Below, one piece after another: positions 44,629 to 55,515 of a DNA stretch of 64,000 nt. Positions within the stretch are counted from its first letter, which is position 1. Every line of letters begins with the position of its first letter. The position numbers and the translations under genes were made by a program. Below the pieces are notes generated by a model, which searched no databases, was not told the origin of the DNA, and saw only the letters and a list, made by a program, of their open reading frames with translations. This stretch comes from Dacryopinax spathularia. Taxonomy: Eukaryota > Basidiomycota > Dacrymycetes > Dacrymycetales > Dacrymycetaceae. The stretch is taken from the NCBI GenBank assembly GCA_037974965.1, contig JBBPFI010000001.1, forward strand, positions 2,170,001-2,234,000, given 5' to 3'.

Positions 44629-45673
44629 TCACACTACCGTGCTCCCCCAGCCTGCCGCCAACTTGAAAAGTCCGGCCAGCAACTTCGCTATGTTCACCCC
44701 ATACGCCAGCCACAGCACCAGAATCAGGACTAGCGCACGAGTTAGCTTCACACCCTGGGCGATAGACGTCTGGACGACTCACTTAAGGCGACGGCGATCA
44801 GCCGGGCGTACGGCCATAGTTTGCCGATAATGCCCACCAGCAGGGAATAGAGAAAGACGATCACCCAGAAGATACAGCCCACCACGAATTCCGCCAGCGC
44901 GGGCAGGTTCACACCCTTCCTCCAGACAGCGCAAAGGAACGCTAGGACGGCTGAAAACCAACCCGGCAAATTCATCCAAAGCCGCCCTGCCGATTCCCAG
45001 CCCTCCCAAGCAACGGCCCCAACGTTATCGTATAACGCCAACGCCGCTCGTTCGCCAGCAAGTGCCCCCTCTCTCTGGCGCCTGTGCAGCTCCTCGACAT
45101 ACTCTCCCCGGCTCATGTCGTACATCGACTCGTTGTTTGGCGTTTCGGTCTGTCCCGCCGTGGACGTCGACGTCCCCTATCTCCATGTCAGCGTCTCGTC
45201 CCAAACGGCCAGCCGGCCGGCCGGACGCTCGTCCGTCCATCCGTTGGACGCACCCATGGCTCATTCCCTTGCTCTTGCACCGTCCTGCCCGCTCCTGCAG
45301 GACCGCTGGTGTTCGCCGCACCTCTTTCCATCCTCTCGTCCGTCATTTCCGACCCCCTGCCTCCCTCATCCCCATCTGCTCTCACCATCGGCTCTCCTTC
45401 CATGACAGCAAGCTCGCTGCCCGTCAACGCGCTGATCGACGCCGCCGCACTGTTGAACCCGTTCAGGATCCCGTCTGCTACATCGCCCGGTCGCATGCCA
45501 CGACTGCGACGACGCTGACGTAGCTCTCTCCTCTCCTCTTCACGCGCCGTGCTTTGTGCTGTGGCCTGTATCGTCGGGAGTTCGCCAGTTGCGCGTCCTT
45601 GATGTCGGCTTGCCGCCTGTCGAGCCGCCCATGCGTTCCACCAGTTCGCAATGATCACTCGGACTCGGTCCAT
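44629..45673 (-). CDS. Cargo membrane protein B1 (homologue of A1)
   Basis: Exons 45673-45254, 45149-44783 and 44729-44629 give 295 aa. The start is MDRVRVIIANWWNAWAARQ. An Arg-rich region and a GEPMVRADGDEGG segment are followed, after intron 1, by NNESMYDMSRGEYVEELHRR. Hydrophobic helices come next: FSAVLAFLCAVW, FVVGCIFWVIVFLYSLLVGI and, across intron 2, LIAVALILILVLWLAYGV. So there are two to four membrane passes. It aligns along its length with A1. The last intron interrupts the same helix in phase 1 in both, and both end within ~30 residues after it. Intron 1 contains a GGCCGGCCGGC run. The function is unknown; it is the gene closest to the left end of element B. Confidence 0.78.
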
Positions 45674-46422
45674 GGTCGTTCGGTGGCAAGCAAAAGCTGA
45701 GTACGCTCCAAAGGGCTCGATGATCAGGGTGCGGGTGTATCTGCGGAATTGCGGTGCATGCGCCAGTGGAACATGCGGCAACGCCGTCTAATTTTCCTGG
45801 CCCCTCGACTCAACCAGGCCACTTTACCTGGTAACGTCGCTCCCAGACGACACACCAGCATCTATGTTAGCATCAGCCAGCTGCCCGCTTCAATGTATAG
45901 ATAATTCCACTACGTCCAGACGTACGTCCGGACGTAGTATTACCATTTGGTAGCGGCACACGTCCTTCTTCACATCAAGACCCGCTTCCAAACAGCCGCT
46001 CGGCCGGATTCCCCAGCTCGCCATACGTCTTAGTAGTCGTCTTAGTAGTGCCTATCAGTATGCCTGCTTAACTGAGCCGCGTTCGCAAAGTCAAGTGTTG
46101 AACAGTTCGGATTGTGTCGTAAAAAACCTGGGGGACACCATCCCGTTTGCCATCGACTCAGGCCATGTCTTCTCGCATTCCAGAAATATCACATGATACT
46201 CCCTTGGCTGGAGCTGTCATCATGCCCAGCACAGCTGCGGATCCAAACCCCCACTCTCACCTCTCACCTCTACCACCACCACCTCACCTCAAGGTTGCTC
46301 TACACCATCCACCCGTTCCACCGGTACGACGCGCACGGACATCCAGACGGCCGTCCGCCTGCTTCAGTGGCCTCAACAGCTCGTCCCTCCTTCATTAAGC
46401 TATTAACAACCAACCCATCGCC
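45674..46422. other. Divergent promoter region of B1 and B2
   Basis: About 750 bases between two start codons. It contains the near-palindrome ACGTCCAGACGTACGTCC and related words at ~45912-45940 and no gene. A shared bidirectional promoter is likely. Confidence 0.45.
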
Positions 46423-47358
46423 ATGAATCCCACTAGGGAGGTTCCAACCCCCACTGACAACGCCTGGATGTCAGCCATGATGTCTGAGCGCTTGAATCCC
46501 GCCGATTTTCCTGGTCAGTTGACTGCGCATAGTCCCTCTACGCAACTCACTCTCTCCCCAGGATTGGCCGGGCCGCCTCCTCACGCTCTGGTCGGTCCAG
46601 CCACACGTGCACCCGAACCTCACGAATTCGGCGATGTCCTGTCTGCGACTCTCCGCATGCCCGAGCTCGTGTCGCTCAATGCGTTATTCGCGCAGCTTGG
46701 AGTGGCCCCCGAGCAAGTTATCATGCGTGCTCTGGCACCTCCATCACCCGCCCTCGCGCTAAGCGAGCCCTCCAACGAGCCCGGACCCAGGTTGCTCAAT
46801 CGCAGCCGTTCATACAGTGGCATCCCTTCTGAACAACGCGGGCGGGAGGACGGTCGTACGGCCGGTGTCGCCCATCAGCCGGCCCATTCCCCTGTTGAGG
46901 AAGCGCTTGTTTTGGTCCTGCGATTAGCCGCCATGATGCTCGCTCTCCAAATCATCCAACTTCAGAAGGGCCGGGCCGCCCATCCGGACGGACCGCCACC
47001 CTATAACCACCCAACCAGCTCACACACCGTCAGCGACGGGCCATCTGCCTCAACCGCAGCTCAGAACGAGCCGGCAACCGTAACTCAGAACGAGCCTGCA
47101 GCCGCAACTCAGAACGAGCCTGCAACCGCAACTCATGACGAGCCTGCGCAGGCGGTTCCCAGTGTTTCATTGTCTGCCGATCCTGCCCCCAAGCGACAGA
47201 ACCGCATTAGACACACGCCTGCGATCTATCACGACGCTGCAGCGCGCGAAGCTTACTATCGCGCCCGCAACGAGGGAGCTAAGGAGTATGACGCAGAGCA
47301 CGGTCTCGACACTATCATGGGTCGCCTCGCAAGCTGGTGGGCGCATGTGTTACCCTGA
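46423..47358 (+). CDS. Cargo protein B2: GLDT..GRLASWW family (homologue of A3)
   Basis: A single open frame of 311 aa. The N-terminal ~120 residues are Pro/Ser-rich with a helical patch (FAQLGVAPEQVIMRAL). A hydrophobic helix follows at ~160 (EALVLVLRLAAMMLALQIIQ). Residues ~205-245 hold a short tandem repeat, (T/A)QNEPA(T/A)(A/V), four copies. The C-terminus carries YHDAAAREAYYRARNEGAKE and GLDTIMGRLASWWAHVLP. A3 of element A has the same C-terminal block, and likewise has a repeat array just upstream. The repeat sequence differs, so the repeats were gained independently. No known family. Confidence 0.75.
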   Translation: MNPTREVPTPTDNAWMSAMMSERLNPADFPGQLTAHSPSTQLTLSPGLAGPPPHALVGPATRAPEPHEFGDVLSATLRMPELVSLNALFAQLGVAPEQVIMRALAPPSPALALSEPSNEPGPRLLNRSRSYSGIPSEQRGREDGRTAGVAHQPAHSPVEEALVLVLRLAAMMLALQIIQLQKGRAAHPDGPPPYNHPTSSHTVSDGPSASTAAQNEPATVTQNEPAAATQNEPATATHDEPAQAVPSVSLSADPAPKRQNRIRHTPAIYHDAAAREAYYRARNEGAKEYDAEHGLDTIMGRLASWWAHVLP

Positions 47359-48336
47359 AGGCTCCCACTTGGATCTCCTTCTATGCTCTATCCTTCCCCC
47401 TGTATGTTTCCCTCCACTTGCTCTCGACGTATTCCTAATCCCATGTGTGTTACTCCTGCGATCTCTGCTGCGAGGGCGGTAACCCTCTTCACCGTCCACC
47501 CACCCGTATGTGTTCCTCACTCCTCCCCTCTCGCTCCGATTGACGCATGCCAGACACTACATCGGACATCTTCGCTTACTCCGCCGGCCTAGCCAGATCT
47601 GGTCCGTCGGCTGCGCTCGCAGCCAGATCGGGTTACACTCCTTGGCCGCCCCTATTGCGATATCCGCCGTCTCGGGTATTCTCTTGCTCCAACTCATAGC
47701 CTAACCCCTCTGAAATACCCCTCCGTCTCGTTCTCATCGGACTCGACCTCCCCCTCAACACCCCTCCTTCCCGTCCACTTCTTTTCCCCCTATCCAGCCC
47801 TACTCACACTGCGGCGTACCGACGTACCGACGCAGTCCTCCTATGCCCCTTTAGATGACCTTGCTCATGAATTTCCCTTGCTGGCAGCTCCGCCACCGAA
47901 GCCAGGATGTGGTGAGTCATGCGTCTCTCAGCTCGAACGCTCATACGGTCCCGCCAGAGAGGTAGAACGAACGGACGGCCGGATGTCCGGGGCGTCTCCG
48001 CTGCCCGCTTACTTATGTGAGTCATTGTCCGTTGTTTGCGAGCCATGTATGCACTAACCGTCAGTCCATCTCGCCCCTGTTGACTCCCCGATCGGATTTT
48101 GTCTCCTGTCTCGCTTTATGTTCGCATCCCGGTCGCGTCTGCACCGCTATTATTAGCTCACCCCACAAGACGCGATGACTCGCCAGATCGCCACATCGCG
48201 CATACATCTTGCCCCAAACGCTTATATATGACCGCGGAGCTTCCAAGGAAGACGCCGTCCCTCTCTTCTGCACTATCACTATCTTGATCCTCACACGCCT
48301 CCAGAACCCTCACCCGCATATACCCTACTAACCACC
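47359..48336. other. Non-coding spacer of element B with internal motif copies
   Basis: No gene seen. GCCAGATCTGGTCC at 47592 and GCCAGATCGGG at 47621 match the subterminal motif. TATATATGACC at ~48224, about 110 bases before the next start codon, may be the TATA box of B3. Confidence 0.5.
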
Positions 48337-49713
48337 ATGCCCGTACCCACTTCCACCCCCACTCACACACAGACGACAACGGCTCCCCTGCCGCCCGACA
48401 TTTCCAGCCGGTTGGCCAGCCGGCTCGCCACAAGGGATGTGTCCGATCTTCCCCAAGGCACGAGCGGCCTCCACCAGTCTCCTTCTCTCCCACGTGCGGA
48501 CGACTACAACGAAGCTCTCGACACAGAGATGGACGTGCCACTCGCCTATGCCGTCGCACCCAGACCCTCGCCCGCCGATCTTCGGAGGGCGAACATCGCG
48601 CGCCTCCGCGAGCTTCTGGAGAGCGCGACTAACAATCGCGTTGGCCACGAACACTGGGACGTCCGTTACTTCTTCACCGGCCACTTTTGGGATGACAAGG
48701 AAGATCTATGCTATCACCTCCGTCCGTCTCGCCACTATACGCAAACCAAGGAGAAACCTGGCGTGCCGTTTCATAGTACGTCTGTCCGGCCATCCCCCTT
48801 CCTCTCAGCTGATGACTCTTTCAGAGTGCCAGTGGGCCGGCGACGATGCTTATGACTGTCGTTTCTGGGGTAAGCGCATACAGTTGTCCTGGCACGGCGC
48901 TCATCCCTCCCTCAGAAGAAGCGCACAAGACCAAGGCGCGCCGTGCGAACAAGCGGCCTCTGCTGCTGCGGACGGTCACCTACCCTCCCGGTTTTGGACC
49001 GCTCATCGACGTCAGCGCGGTGGAGCAGAAGACGCCCCCTGTCAAGGTCAACCCTGTCAAGGAGCTGCAGCGCCAACTCGACAACGCGCTGAGTGCTCAT
49101 GAAGGATTGACTTACAATGAGGCACTCGAGCAAGCCCGTGAAGATGGGAAACTGCTCCTTGCCCGGCAGGCACAGCAACAGCTCATGGCGGACGCCATTA
49201 ACACGGCCACCCGTACGGCCCCCCAGACGTCCCAGTCTGCAGGCGCTGGTGCGTCCGATCGAGGAGGCAAGCGCGACCGTACGGACGAACTAACGCAAGA
49301 CCGTCCGTCCAAGAAGAACCGTGGTGCGGATGATGATACGGTGCGCTGTTCGTCCATCCTTTCGCTATACAGCTAACCATTGCCAGAGCGTGCCCGGTCC
49401 CGGGGGCGGTGACACAACGCATGCCGCCCCCTCGCTGGGGGCCTCGAACGGATCCACGCAACCCTCATCTCTGACCACTGCACTTCCGGGTACCCAGCGA
49501 AAGCAGTTGACAGCTCTCCATGAGGAACTCAAGACGGCCGTCAGAGGTTTCTTGACCACCCTGACGGACGTCCTACAGAAGGCTGAGCAGCAGGCTGCCG
49601 GACCGCGGGCAACTCCCTCCATTACGCCCCACCCCAACATGACTCTCGCAGAATTGCTCGCGAGCCTCGTCCCGTCCGCAGCTCCCTCTGGCACGGTTCC
49701 CCCTCGCTCGTAA
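48337..49713 (+). CDS. Cargo protein B3, new Cys/His domain (paralogue of B8)
   Basis: Exons 48337-48775, 48825-48869, 48916-49340 and 49387-49713 give 411 aa. After a disordered N-terminus, residues ~110-165 form a compact domain: WDVRYFFTGHFWDDKEDLCY, HLRPSRHYTQTKEKPGVPF, then KCQWAGDDAYDCRFW encoded by the tiny second exon. It continues into LLLRTVTYPPGFGPLI. B8 has the same order with the same exon phases. The Cys/His spacing would suit metal binding (inference). The C-terminal half has a coiled coil (NEALEQAREDGKLLLARQAQ), a basic patch (KKNRG) and a helical tail. A nuclear or scaffold role is possible; no known family fits. Confidence 0.75.
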
Positions 49714-50054
49714 CTGGATGTACATTGGACCATGAGGATACCCCGTATTGTCAGCTCGCAACTCGGACTGTTCACCATTGCGATACCCCCTATTGCATGT
49801 ATACATACCTTGCACAGAGACTGTTGGCTTGTACATTACGATTGATAGGAATGGATCATCGTCCTTAAGAACGTCTTCGGTACGACCGCGCGTCCACTCG
49901 CTGCCTGCAAGACGCGCGGTCGTACCGTCACTCGGGGATCACGTGCAGGACAGACGGACTGTGTACGTGCCGGATTGCTACCGCTCTTCTCAGACTTCCC
50001 CCATCTTCCGACTGCTTCGTTTGGCAAACCATCCTACCCTCGTGGCTCGCCTTG
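49714..50054. other. Spacer between B3 and B4
   Basis: Contains an inverted repeat (GACCGCGCGTC at 49888 and GACGCGCGGTC at 49911) within a CGTACGACCGCGCGTC context. A hairpin or terminator is possible. No gene is seen. Confidence 0.4.
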
Positions 50055-53000
50055 ATGACCACTTATCCTTCGAACGCACGATTGCCGTGCACCGATGATC
50101 TCACCAACGGCACATTCGATATCGGCCCTCCCCATCCCCCTGTAGGGACCGGCCGCGGTGGACCTCGCATGAACTCCTGGCTGGACGCTGCAGGGCCGTC
50201 TTTCCTTCTGGCTCACAGCCATGGGGCGCTAGCAGCGCGTCCGTCTGCTACTGTCTATCCATCCGACAGCGTCTGACGGTTCATGTTTGCAGAATCCACT
50301 CCCATCCGGCCGCAGGGTGAGATGGCCGGCAAGTCGAAAGACGGTGCGTTCGTACTACGCACATCGTGGACTGCTAACGTTCCAGGCAATGTCCAGGCCA
50401 ACATACCAAACCGGCGTGGACGCCCGTCCGACCAAGCAACCGCTACAAGCTGGACGATCGCACGACGAACAGCATTGTGCCTGAAACGCCAGACGCATGG
50501 AACGGCCACTGGAGCACAGCGGATATGGACGCCGAACTGACCTCATTGCTCGCGGGCACGAACGCTCAGGCGATGGTCGATCTCGCTCAGGTGCAGGTCG
50601 GCTTAGGCGACACCGAGGCGCCTCATCCAGGCGACCATGACCAACGAATTGCTGACGACGCCGGCCTGCCGGCCGTCCATATGGCCGACTCTTCCACCTC
50701 GGCTAGCTCGCTGAGTATCCCCAATTTGACCTCAGATCCGAACGATGCTCGTACCTATTCAGATCTTGCCGCCATGGTGGACGGTTTGGGCGATGACGGG
50801 CTTAGCACCAGTGCGCAGGGCTCGTTTCTCGGCGGTGATGGTAGGCATCACGGTACCGGCGATCAGTCTTCCGACCTATTCGCGCTGGACTCCGTTGCCG
50901 AATGGTCCAACGATCTCATGTCCGCGGCGGCACCATGGGATACCGTACCTCCCTTCTCTCTCGTTGCGCAACACGCAGTTGGAAGCAATGGAGGTTCCTC
51001 CGCGCCATCGGGGCAGGCTGGCGGGTCAGGCCCCACGGACGGGCGGACGGGCATCCCTTCCGCCCATCCTGCGGGCGCATCTTCGTACGTACCGGCCTCC
51101 TACACCGGGCGCTCACAAGTGACTGGCGACGGACGGCCTTCTCGGACGCCCAGCGATCGTTCGCCTCGCCGCCCCGCTTCCACTTCGACGCGGTCGCCCG
51201 CATCGAGCTCGTCTTCCAGCGGCTTGTCGCAAGACCACCATCGCGATGTAATGCTCCCTCAGCTCAACAACGCATTCTGGCAAGATCATCCACTCGAGCC
51301 TCCTGCCTCCCCATCCACCGAAGACGATGCGGCCACGGACTTCAAAGCACGCGCCCGAGCCTTGGCATCAGCCTACTACCGTCACCAGTATCCCCACGCC
51401 AGCGGCGCTCTGCCTCCGGATGCGCGTTCGGCCATTCAATTCGCTCGACAAATGGTGCGCGGCCTGATCGAGTTCATCTGCGAGCATTACCAGCTGCAGC
51501 AGCAGCGAGTGTGGAAGGAAATCGGGGCGTTCGTAGGCTGGGCGAGAGGAGTGAACGCTTGGAATATGTTTCAGCGCAAGTGGAGGGATGAACTACCGGC
51601 CGGCGGTGCGTCCGTTTCCCCTCCCCCGCTCTTCCCCTCCTCTTGCGCGAGGCTGGGTGAGCCACTGTGGAGCTGACCCACACATCTTATAGAACCTTTT
51701 GATGCGGATGCATGTCATGCTGCGTACGTCAAGGAGGCTACCAATGACCCTGTCGAATTCCATGCCCGTCTCTCAGCTTGGCATGAAGAGCACATGCGGC
51801 CGGAAGGACGGAATTTGGAACCCCAAGAGAGGAAAAAGCTTATGGACCAGCTCATTAAAGCCACTACATATATGGTAAGGCGCCTCATGACGTCCGCACG
51901 TCATGCGCTCACTTTTATTCAGTTCTCCATGTACGATCGCGTGTGTCAGATTGGTGCAAGGATAGAAGTGGGGACATTGCACCCCCTAGAAGACGAATGC
52001 ATGTACCACGTGTACGAGAGTAAAAGCGTTCAAGGGGTACGTCCGGCCGTCCGTCCTTGTGCACCGACAAACGCACTCACATATGCCAGTACGGTCAATT
52101 TGCGTACAAGCGTTCGTTTGATGGGTGCAAATTCGCTTGGGCCGCCTTCGCTGCGTGAGTCGCCTACTGCGAAGTATTGCTCGCCCATTGATCCCCGAGA
52201 TCCCCTCACAGACAACGCGCCCATTCCATGGTTAATAACCCCCCTCCCCCTATGGTCGATCGAAGAGTGCCGGACAACATGAAAACCGCCCGGGCGGATA
52301 TCCAGAAGGCTGGACGGGCGTTTGCGCGTGCGTGGATTTGTGCCCACTTCAACTTAGGTGTGACTTCGCTTAACGCGGACCACTACAGACCAAATCCGTC
52401 TGTTACACAATCCCAATGCGCAGGAACCTAACAGTTGTCCGTGGGGCGCTAGCTGGTATCAATACGCGCTCAAGTACCACTGTACTATCTTCAATTGGCC
52501 GGACGACGGTCCATGGCCCCACCAGCTGACCCGTCAGCTGCAGAACAGCTTGGAAGAGGAGATCACCCCAATATGGCGCGCATTCACCACTCTGGTACCC
52601 CATCGGCGGTTGCATGCGAAAATGTGGTCAGACGGTCCGTCCATCCGTCCGTCCCCTGATCCGTACTGACCAGTCGACGCAGAAGCAGCGAGCGATGGTG
52701 AGGACCATAGCGTACCATTGGTTGTCACTACGAAAGGCAGAAGTTGGACCACGAAAGACGAACTCGCTCGTACCGCCCCCCAAAGCCCTTCCCCAGTGCC
52801 GACACTCCCGTCCCCACGAATGACCGCGGACACTATACCGAAGCGAACCACCGCCTCCCCCAGACAATCCACTCCCCTTGGCACTCTGGAACGTTCCGCC
52901 CATCGCAAACGAAAGCAAGGGGAGGATGACCATCCCAAGGGGTCAGAGCCTCCCCACGACCATCACCATGCACCGGCTGAAGCTGGGCCCGGCTCTCGCA

Positions 53001-53464
53001 AGCGCAGGCGTACTGCGGCGACCCGCAAGGGCGCGACCAGCAGCAAGTCGAGGGGAGCTCTACCTCCCTCCTTACCAGGAGCGCAGCCGGACCCCTCCCC
53101 CGTCGCCCGGCACGCTATACATGAGAGAGGCGTCGTCAGCCCGCCGCTCATGCCTGACCCGCGTATTGGGTCTAGCGCTCCCGTGCAAGCGCTACCCTCA
53201 ATACAGGAATTGGACAGCATGCTCGCCGAACGAGGCTCCCCTGTGCCTTGGGCGACTCCAAGGAATGTCCCTATCGGTCATCCGGCCGTCCGGCCGGTTG
53301 ACCATCCACTGCGTCCGATTTCGAGCGTGCATGCGGATGCACGCTCGTTCGACCCCCCGACGGGTTGGCCACAGGGCGACGGCGATGCAAGACGCCCCGC
53401 TCTCCTTGCAAGTCACAGCTCACGCCGTACCGTCCTACAGCCGTCTGGTCGAGCCGCTGGATGA
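50055..53464 (+). CDS. Cargo protein B4, large nuclear-type protein of unknown family
   Basis: I start at ATG 50055. Three short 5' exons lead, with introns at ~50233-50290 and ~50345-50385, into the long exon to ~51605. Six or so further exons follow (~51690-51876, 51925-52036, 52090-52155, 52265-52360, 52430-52625, 52680-53464). Total is about 900 aa; internal junctions are approximate. The first ~330 residues are Ser/Asp-rich and disordered. The ordered middle has YQLQQQRVWKEIGAFVGWAR, VNAWNMFQRKWRDELPAG, FHARLSAWHEEHM and GASWYQYALKYHCTIFNWPD. The tail carries bipartite nuclear-localisation signals (HRKRKQGEDD, SRKRRRTAATRKG). Introns are packed with CGTCCGTCC words. I do not recognise the family. 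Confidence 0.6.
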
Positions 53465-53728
53465 TCGAAAAGGGCTCGACATTCGACCGCCCATACGGCC
53501 AGACAGCGGTATGGCCGTCCTGCTCGTGGCTCGAAAAGGCCAGGGGTTTGTCAGTACCATATTTATTCCGTGTATGCATATTTGTAAATGAACACTATCC
53601 ATAAACCCCTTGCGTACCAAATGAAATTGTCACACATGTCCCGACAAATCGGGTCATGCAACGCACTGATGTATGCATGTATGTAATTCGTCACTATTAA
53701 TACCACCCTTCCGTACGAAATACCATGG

Positions 53729-54691
53729 TCACGCAGGTGCCATCCATCCCAGGTCCTCCAACGCACGGACACTGGCCTGGTTCTTCGCCTCCGCCTTGCT
53801 GGCGCCGTCCCCTCGAGCAAGGAGTGTTGCGCCCTCCGCGCCTGTAGTTCATGTCATTCCAGCCAGCATACGGACAGACAGACGGCCGTTGCTCACCTCG
53901 GTGCTGTAAAAACAACGAGGCCGTCCAGGTGAGATTGTGCGGCGGGCCATGGGACTCAAAACCAAAGTTAATGGAATGTCCCCGCTGTACTGCCAGCTGA
54001 TGCAGCCAGAAAGCGGGCTGTCGGATCATTTCCTGACGGCTGGGCGCACAGGAGGCGATTTTCAATGGGAGCTCGTGCATGGCGGCATCCGGGTCCAGGC
54101 TGTCCGCTGTGTACGCGGGAAATGCGGGCGGTTCTGGTGTGTCGTCGTCCGACTCAGATTTGGCACCTCGTGCGGGCTCAAACTCCATCCATTGGTCGCC
54201 CCATATTCGCATAAAATGGGCCATGTACTGCTGGGCGAGACTGTTTTGGTGCAGCAGGGACAGTGCGCCAAAATAGGCGCGCACGACGGAGGCTCGGTTC
54301 TCTGGTGGCTCGCTGCCGTGCAGGTGATTGGCGATGTCAGGAACAAGTAAGCCCAACTCTTGCGCCGCCCGAGTGTGTGTACTCAACACTCGTCCCCATT
54401 GCTTTCAGAGGTGGGTCAGCACGGCCGGTCGGACGTAATCGAAGACGGACCAACCACGCAACGATCGATGTCATCCGCTCTGCCGTCCGTCCGGCCGTTG
54501 AGGGCTGCGGCCACACCCCCCACAAAGAGAGCATGGGAACCGAGTTCTGCGAGGTGGGAATGGGACAGCTTGCATTGCAGCACGGGCACGTCAACATCCA
54601 CTGCTTGGGGGTCGAAGACGGCGCTTCTTAATGCGTATGTCGTCAGACCAAACGGCACGCCGATGTGGTCGACCCTCGCGGAGGCCGCCAT
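53729..54691 (-). CDS. Cargo protein B5 with C-terminal double-stranded-RNA-binding motif
   Basis: Exons 54691-54458, 54401-53897 and 53841-53729 (phases 0 and 1) give 283 aa. Joining exons 2 and 3 builds a complete dsRBM in the last ~75 residues. It has the alpha-1 segment FWLHQLAVQRGHSINFGFES, the GPPHNLTWTASL strand, and the RNA-contacting GDGASKAEAKNQASVRALED with LGWM at the end. All three RNA-contact regions of the fold are present. The intron sits in the loop before beta-3. The N-terminal ~200 residues are of unknown fold (LSLLHQNSLAQQYMAHFMRI). dsRBMs occur in Dicer, RNase III, ADAR and viral suppressors. Here there is no catalytic domain, so an RNA-binding or silencing-blocking role is inferred. 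Confidence 0.85.
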
Positions 54692-55515
54692 CAGTCAGTA
54701 TCACTGATTCACTCGCGGCGGCTTGCAAACGCGATTGCTAGTTTGGCGACGGAGAGCACGGCCGGATGGACAGACGAGAGGATGTCCGGGGCCGTACGCC
54801 TACAACCATCCCCAGTTGCTTATATACAAGGGACAACCTTTGACCTACCATAGCCGAGGTCATGGTGTGCTGCGCTTACTCTGATCATATGTGGTTGGCC
54901 ATGTCATTAGGATCGTATGTGGTTACCTAGCCATTCTTTTACCACGATACTCCCCAGCCCGTCATCCTGGACCCGCGCCATTGTCTTGCCAGATCGCGGA
55001 CGAAGCGAGGTTCCGAATGTCTCAACATCGCCGCCTGACTTCGCACAGGTGGAGTCACAATGCATTCTTGCCTCGCGGATGCACACAGTACGGGGCTGGC
55101 CATCCATCTATCCTAGCTACTAAGTGACTAACCTCGATCTAACCCGATGGCACGGCCGGCCGGATGGATGTCCGTTCCAGGCCGTGCCAGCAATCCCTCT
55201 TCCACCTGTCCAGCGATCACCCGCAGTTCATGTCCATGCTGGGGACGGTGGGGTCGCCCATGGCAATCAGTAGGCGTTGACTGCCGCCTACTGATGCCTC
55301 GCCTCTTGGTCCAGCGCATGCACGGCCACCTCATCACGACCACATCTGGTCGGTGCGCTACACAGACGGACCAGATCTGGCTAGGCGCGCAACCGTGTAC
55401 GACCAGATCTGGTCGTACACGGGTGCGTACACTGTGCGCACCCTCTCGCTCGGATGTCCTCGTACCCAATCGATATACCAAGAGCTTGGCGAGGCGTGGG
55501 TAGCTTGGTTGCTCA
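54692..55515. other. Divergent region between B5 and the KDZ gene
   Basis: About 820 bases with no clear gene. It holds three subterminal-type motifs (ACATCTGGTC at 55344, GACCAGATCTGGC at 55369 and the palindrome at 55393). Confidence 0.5.
55393..55422. promoter_or_regulatory. Perfect 30-bp palindrome, probable transposase operator
   Basis: The left arm is CCGTGTACGACCAGA and the right arm is its exact reverse complement, centred on AGATCT. It lies ~95 bases before the KDZ start codon. The right-end site at 63872-63890 shares CGTACGACCAGATCTGG. Binding by the element's own transposase, and so self-regulation, is inferred. Confidence 0.65.
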
